Under the pieces are notes generated by a model, which saw only the letters and a list, made by a program, of their open reading frames with translations, had not been told where the DNA came from and did no database searches. The translations under genes and the position numbers were made by a program. Of a stretch of DNA of 10,052 bases, positions 6,502 through 10,052 are shown piece by piece; position 1 is the stretch's first letter, and the number at the start of each line of letters is the position of its first letter. This stretch comes from Bacteroidetes bacterium UBA2234. Lineage in GTDB: Bacteria > Bacteroidota > Bacteroidia > NS11-12g > UBA955. The DNA lies in NCBI GenBank assembly GCA_002347985.1, contig DDYM01000046.1, positions 24,856-34,907 on the forward strand, written 5' to 3'.

Positions 6502-7637
6502 CTCAATCTCTGAATTACGCAGCGATAAATAAAATCGCCCTGGAGTTCAATTCCTCCACAAAATTCTTCTGAAACTTTCTGTAGATTTGGGTTCGAATCA
6601 AGAATTCGTTGAACATTGTTTTCGTTTTCGGCAGAAAATATCGAGCAGGTTAGGTATACCAAATACCCACCAATGGCCAAGCAGGGAAGTACATTTTCAA
6701 CGATACTGAGTTGTTTGTTGGCAAATGCGTCAATTGTTTGCGGATCGAAATAATGTAAATTTTCTGGATTTCTGCGCCATGTGCCGCTACCAGAGCAGGG
6801 GACATCGGCGAGAATTACATTGTATGTTAGGTTGGTATTTTGATTTGCCAGATTCTCACTGTATCCGTTTAATGAAGCAGTAAATACCTTGGGTTGTTTG
6901 AGTCCCAGCAATTGAAATCTCTGTTTAAGATTGTCTAGGATATTGGATCTCACATCGGAGCAAGTGAGATTGGTGGTAGGGAATTGTTTGAGCAGGGAAA
7001 TCGATTTTCCTCCTGCACCGGAGCAGCAATCCCATACGGCACTGTTGGCATGACAATACGCAGCCATGGGCTGATTTGTCCAATCCATCGCTGATTGCGA
7101 GGAAATGTCTTGAATATACGCGTTTCCATTTTCCACCCACGGGTTGAGGTTGGCTTGGGCTGAGACGGCAATAGCGTTCAAATGGCTCAGTTCGATGGAG
7201 ATCCCGGCTTTGGTGATTTGTGATTGAAGGCCTTTGAGTGATATGTTACCATTAGACAACCAAACGAGGGGTTCTGTGACAAACCATTTTGTGAGGGTTT
7301 CTAGGGTGATGTTTTCGCTAAGATTGGAAGCCAGCGATTTGTAAGGGCTATATTCATTGTTGATTTCGGGTTGACTCATTTGGGGCGTGAAATGTGTCTG
7401 CAACCAGTTGAGAATGATATCCGGGGATTGGCGCGAAACGCCGAAGGCGTTTCGCCAGAAGTAATAACAGGCACTCCTGTAACGCTTTCTGTCCTTACTG
7501 CCCCAATTTTTATTTTCCTTAAAACACGACTTCAAATACAAATGAAATGGCGTGCCTCCATCGTACTCAAATATCAAAGTTGCACAGTTTTGATAAAAAA
7601 TGTAAGGATATGTTGTTGCGATTGATAGGGTAGTCAT
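6498..7637 (-). CDS. RsmB/NOP-family RNA cytosine-C5 methyltransferase
   Basis: The 379-residue SAM-dependent methyltransferase belongs to the RsmB/NOP2/NSUN family, which makes 5-methylcytosine in RNA. SAM-binding motif I is VWDCCSGAGGKS (201-212). Motif IV is ADVPCSGSGTWRRNPE (277-292), with C281. Motif VI is LTCSIFSAENENNV (329-342), with C331. The two cysteines are the pair used in this family: the motif VI Cys attacks the base and the motif IV Cys helps release the product. The N-terminal part (about 1-80, with KDRKRYRSACYYFWR) resembles the NusB-like region of RsmB, but is shorter than in E. coli RsmB (429 residues). The likely target is 16S rRNA, but the exact cytosine cannot be inferred, so no gene symbol is given. 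The ATG lies 91 nt after the upstream gene's stop, without a clear Shine-Dalgarno or promoter. Confidence 0.9.
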   Translation of the reverse strand: MTTLSIATTYPYIFYQNCATLIFEYDGGTPFHLYLKSCFKENKNWGSKDRKRYRSACYYFWRNAFGVSRQSPDIILNWLQTHFTPQMSQPEINNEYSPYKSLASNLSENITLETLTKWFVTEPLVWLSNGNISLKGLQSQITKAGISIELSHLNAIAVSAQANLNPWVENGNAYIQDISSQSAMDWTNQPMAAYCHANSAVWDCCSGAGGKSISLLKQFPTTNLTCSDVRSNILDNLKQRFQLLGLKQPKVFTASLNGYSENLANQNTNLTYNVILADVPCSGSGTWRRNPENLHYFDPQTIDAFANKQLSIVENVLPCLAIGGYLVYLTCSIFSAENENNVQRILDSNPNLQKVSEEFCGGIELQGDFIYRCVIQRLS

Positions 7638-7678
7638 GATGTAATCTAATGCCTTGCTAAATAGGGAGCCAACCAGTT

Positions 7679-7717
7679 ATTTTCCAAATGGAGTTTCCCA
7701 ATTTTTGAATGGAAAAT
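7679..7717. repeat. Interrupted inverted repeat in the gap between two minus-strand genes
   Basis: ATTTTCCA (7679-7686) and TGGAAAAT (7710-7717) are perfect inverted copies separated by 23 nt. They lie just downstream of the binding-fold gene (read on the minus strand) and upstream of the methyltransferase start. A transcript could form an 8-bp stem with a long loop. There is no following T tract on the minus strand, so a standard intrinsic terminator is not supported; it may be an operator-like site, a weak terminator or chance in A/T-rich DNA. Confidence 0.3.
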
Positions 7718-7728
7718 GCACGGAAATA

Positions 7729-9015
7729 CTACTGATTAAACAAATGCGGGGTGTCTTCATAAATTACAACAAAGCGAATCCCGTCGTTATAAGGCGCCGA
7801 GCCGCCACCGCGAATGTGAATGGAATTGATCAGGCCCTCATAAGTTGCATCGGGTAAGGAAGAAACAAAATTGGGTCCAAATGCCATAGAACTGAATCCC
7901 AAATAACTGCCCTGGTCATATCCAATGAAGGCGAAACGACTGGGTTCTGTGCCATAGGTAGAGAAGAACTTCTTTGAAAAATGCAAAGTCGCTGTGTCGT
8001 GAAAATCTGTAAAATTCACCGTTGGGTAAATGCAAATTTCATCGTTCAAACCACTGTAATATCGCTTGTCTTCAAACCAACTTAAATCGCCGATGATCCA
8101 ACATTGCTGTCGTTTCTCAATGAGTTTCTCTAGGGGAATTCTCACGGCAACGTCATCGGTGCATGCAACCAAAATAATACTGTCGCGTTTTGGCAATGCT
8201 GGGGTTAAAACCCCGTCCTTGATTGTATGAATTGTAACTAGTTTGCCATTGGGTTTGAACATCGATGCTTTGTATATGAGGGCCTTGGGCTTGCTGGTTT
8301 TTGCTGCGTCTATGATGAGGCAAATGCGATGCTTAGGAAACATGCGGACCACATTTTTAGCCACAGATTTGTATCGTAAAGTATCGTTAATGAAAAAGTT
8401 GATATTTGGAAAGGGGCCGGTTGATAAACCCTTTTGAGCCTTGGGTTTGATGTAAGTGAGCGGTGATATCCAAAGCTGAGGATTCCCTGAAATATTTTCA
8501 GAAGTTGTACTTCCGTTCGGTACGCTCGCTAGGGTTGGTTTGTTGGCTGAGTTTATCCAGCTTCCATTTGGTGATGAAATCAAATCCTTGAAATTCTGCT
8601 CATACACTGGCCCAATGATGATATTGTTATCGATGAAATTCTTGTTCGATGCAATATTTTTTAATGCCAATTGGTTGAGGGGAAGACTGTCCGTTGGTTC
8701 GGTATCGTAAACCGTAACATTGGCCTTGAATCCTTCTGCTTCCAACTCTTGAAACGCGAGTTTCAATCCCAAGTAATAATCTAGCATCGCATCGCTTAGG
8801 GCATTTTGCTTAGTTCCACTGGCGTGAAACGGTAGTGCGATGCCAATTCTCAATGGGCCTTGGGTGGGTTGTGGTGTAATTCCTTCGATGGGTCGACCCA
8901 TATTTGAGTCTTGTGATTGAATCCCAGCATGGAAAAACATCAACCCGATACACAGACACAAACCTCTCACACTGAGATGACTGATTGATGTGAAAAGGCC
9001 TGATCTTGGAGTCAT
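7729..9015 (-). CDS. Secreted type I periplasmic-binding-fold protein, ligand unknown
   Basis: The 428-residue product has an N-terminal export signal: basic residues, then a hydrophobic core at about 18-32 and a probable signal peptidase I site before Q35 (GIQS-QD), much like the LQA-QD site of GldN. A short linker leads at 55-63 to LRIGIALPF, the first strand of a type I periplasmic binding fold. Further fold marks include DYYLGLKLAFQELEAEGF (79-96) with VTVYDTE soon after, IIIGPVY (about 132-138) and the late RFAFIGYDQGSYLGF segment. This resembles the branched-chain amino-acid ABC transporter binding-protein (Peripla_BP_6-like) group. No permease or ATPase gene is nearby, so transport is unproven. 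Related Bacteroidota proteins often carry LysM repeats before this fold; none is visible here. It lies 23 nt after guaA, probably in one transcript. Confidence 0.72.
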   Translation of the reverse strand: MTPRSGLFTSISHLSVRGLCLCIGLMFFHAGIQSQDSNMGRPIEGITPQPTQGPLRIGIALPFHASGTKQNALSDAMLDYYLGLKLAFQELEAEGFKANVTVYDTEPTDSLPLNQLALKNIASNKNFIDNNIIIGPVYEQNFKDLISSPNGSWINSANKPTLASVPNGSTTSENISGNPQLWISPLTYIKPKAQKGLSTGPFPNINFFINDTLRYKSVAKNVVRMFPKHRICLIIDAAKTSKPKALIYKASMFKPNGKLVTIHTIKDGVLTPALPKRDSIILVACTDDVAVRIPLEKLIEKRQQCWIIGDLSWFEDKRYYSGLNDEICIYPTVNFTDFHDTATLHFSKKFFSTYGTEPSRFAFIGYDQGSYLGFSSMAFGPNFVSSLPDATYEGLINSIHIRGGGSAPYNDGIRFVVIYEDTPHLFNQ

Positions 9016-9038
9016 GTATTTTATTGTAAGTTAATCAA

Positions 9039-10052
9039 TTATTCCCATTCAATTGTTGCGGGTGGCTTGGAACTGATATCGTAAACCACGCGATTGATTC
9101 CTCTTACACGATTGATGATGCTATTGCTGATGTCGGCCAAAATATCGTAAGGCAAATGAACCCAGTCGGCCGTCATGCCATCTGTGCTCGTAACAGCTCT
9201 CAATGCAACCACTTGCTCGTAGGTTCTTTCATCGCCCATAACACCTACACTTTGAATGGGTAACAAAATTGCGCCCGCTTGCCAGATTTTCTCATACCAA
9301 CCATATTCACGCAATTTTTCCATGTAAACCCAATCCGCCTCCTGCAACAATCTCACCTTCGCTTCAGTGATATCGCCCAAAATACGGATACCCAATCCAG
9401 GTCCTGGGAATGGATGTCGATGTAATATTTCGTGCGGCAAACCCATCGTATCGCCAACTCTGCGCACTTCGTCTTTGAATAGACTACGCAGTGGTTCGAT
9501 GATTTTCAAACTCATTTTTTCTGGAAGTCCACCTACGTTGTGGTGACTTTTGATGGTAGCGCTTGGACCTTTTACACTCACACTTTCAATAACGTCAGGG
9601 TAAATTGTGCCTTGGGCCAACCATTTCGCGTCTTTGATTTTGAGACTTTCTTCTTGGAATACTTCTACGAAAACGCGACCTATTGCTTTTCGTTTCGCTT
9701 CAGGATCGGTTAAACCAGCCAGGGCATCGTAGAATTGCTGCGAGGCATCCACTGCAATTACGTTCAAGTCCAACTGTTTATATGCATCTTGAACCAAGGC
9801 GAATTCATTTTTGCGCAGTAAGCCGTTATCGATAAAGATACAATGAAGCTGCTTTCCAATCGCTTTGTGAAGCAATAATGCTGCAACCGAGCTGTCTACA
9901 CCGCCTGATAATCCCAAAATAACTTGGTCGTTTCCTACTGTTTCACGAATGTTGGAAACGGTTTCGTCGATAAAGTGACCTGGGGTCCAATCGCCGGCGC
10001 ATCCACAAATTCCGTAGGCAAAGTTCTTCAACAAAGCCAAGCCCTCGGTGCT
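9039..10052 (-). CDS. guaA: GMP synthase (glutamine-hydrolysing), partial at 5' end
   Basis: The visible C-terminal 337 residues are those of GuaA, which converts XMP to GMP with ATP and glutamine in the cytoplasm. The frame stays open to the window edge; a TTG at 10038-10040 is an internal Leu codon in the typical [16 protein letters not shown] junction, not a start. The missing part is the N-terminal class I glutamine amidotransferase domain (family total about 510 residues). Present are the linker [10 protein letters not shown], the ATP-pyrophosphatase loop SGGVDSS (9888-9908), [35 protein letters not shown] and the dimerisation domain from [15 protein letters not shown] to the end KPPATIEWE. 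All look intact. The gene is followed after 23 nt by the binding-fold gene on the same strand. Its promoter and any regulation lie outside the window. Confidence 0.98.
   Translation of the reverse strand, partial: STEGLALLKNFAYGICGCAGDWTPGHFIDETVSNIRETVGNDQVILGLSGGVDSSVAALLLHKAIGKQLHCIFIDNGLLRKNEFALVQDAYKQLDLNVIAVDASQQFYDALAGLTDPEAKRKAIGRVFVEVFQEESLKIKDAKWLAQGTIYPDVIESVSVKGPSATIKSHHNVGGLPEKMSLKIIEPLRSLFKDEVRRVGDTMGLPHEILHRHPFPGPGLGIRILGDITEAKVRLLQEADWVYMEKLREYGWYEKIWQAGAILLPIQSVGVMGDERTYEQVVALRAVTSTDGMTADWVHLPYDILADISNSIINRVRGINRVVYDISSKPPATIEWE

Noticed and set aside
7371..7625. Plus-strand reading frame of 84 residues opposite the methyltransferase gene
   Set aside because: It overlaps the N-terminal coding region of an identifiable gene and shows no domain, start signal or promoter.
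8944..8961. Lipoprotein signal in the binding-fold protein, from the cysteines at residues 20 and 22
   Set aside because: The residues before each cysteine (RGLC, GLCLC) do not fit a lipobox and the cysteines sit early in the hydrophobic core. A signal peptidase I site at residues 34/35 fits better.
10038..10040. TTG as a start codon for guaA, giving a 333-residue protein
   Set aside because: The frame remains open to the window edge and the residues before it (STEG) match the normal GuaA domain junction, so this is an internal Leu codon and the gene is simply cut by the window.

Overview
The window comes from a member of the Bacteroidota. It carries four genes of the type IX secretion/gliding machinery (gldK end, gldL, gldM, gldN), which are confined to that phylum. 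It also has a promoter matching the Bacteroidota consensus (TTTG, 19 nt, TAnnTTTG), and nearly all its starts lack a Shine-Dalgarno sequence. The cysteine-free ribosomal protein L32 and the GldL/GldM sequences fit Flavobacteriia or a near relative, but genus or species cannot be told from this window.

Layout. Positions 1-3649 (+) hold the 3' end of gldK followed by complete gldL, gldM and gldN, in the canonical order. Their products build the trans-envelope T9SS core: GldL and GldM form the proton-driven motor in the inner membrane, with GldM reaching across the periplasm to the GldK/GldN ring under the outer membrane. A strong hairpin terminator (3671-3703) closes this operon. A new consensus promoter (3747-3777) starts the second operon, 3796-6501 (+): a DUF177/YceD-family protein, rpmF (L32), plsX and fabH. 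This is the widely conserved cluster coupling a ribosomal protein to the start of phospholipid and fatty-acid synthesis; all its genes are spaced by 1-8 nt.

From 6498 to the end the genes lie on the minus strand and converge on fabH, with a 4-nt tail-to-tail overlap. In transcription order they are guaA (GMP synthase, 3' two thirds only), a secreted type I periplasmic-binding-fold protein of unknown ligand, and an RsmB/NOP-family RNA m5C methyltransferase. The binding-fold gene sits 23 nt after guaA and is probably cotranscribed with it.

The window is almost entirely coding; the longest gap is about 146 nt (3650-3795). I see no tRNA or rRNA genes, insertion sequences, CRISPR arrays, prophage genes or signs of recent transfer. 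No undescribed system stands out. The points most worth a second look are the zinc-ligand-free L32, the binding-fold protein beside guaA that lacks a LysM domain, the lone Shine-Dalgarno sequence in front of gldM, and the fabH/methyltransferase junction where fatty-acid genes might otherwise continue.
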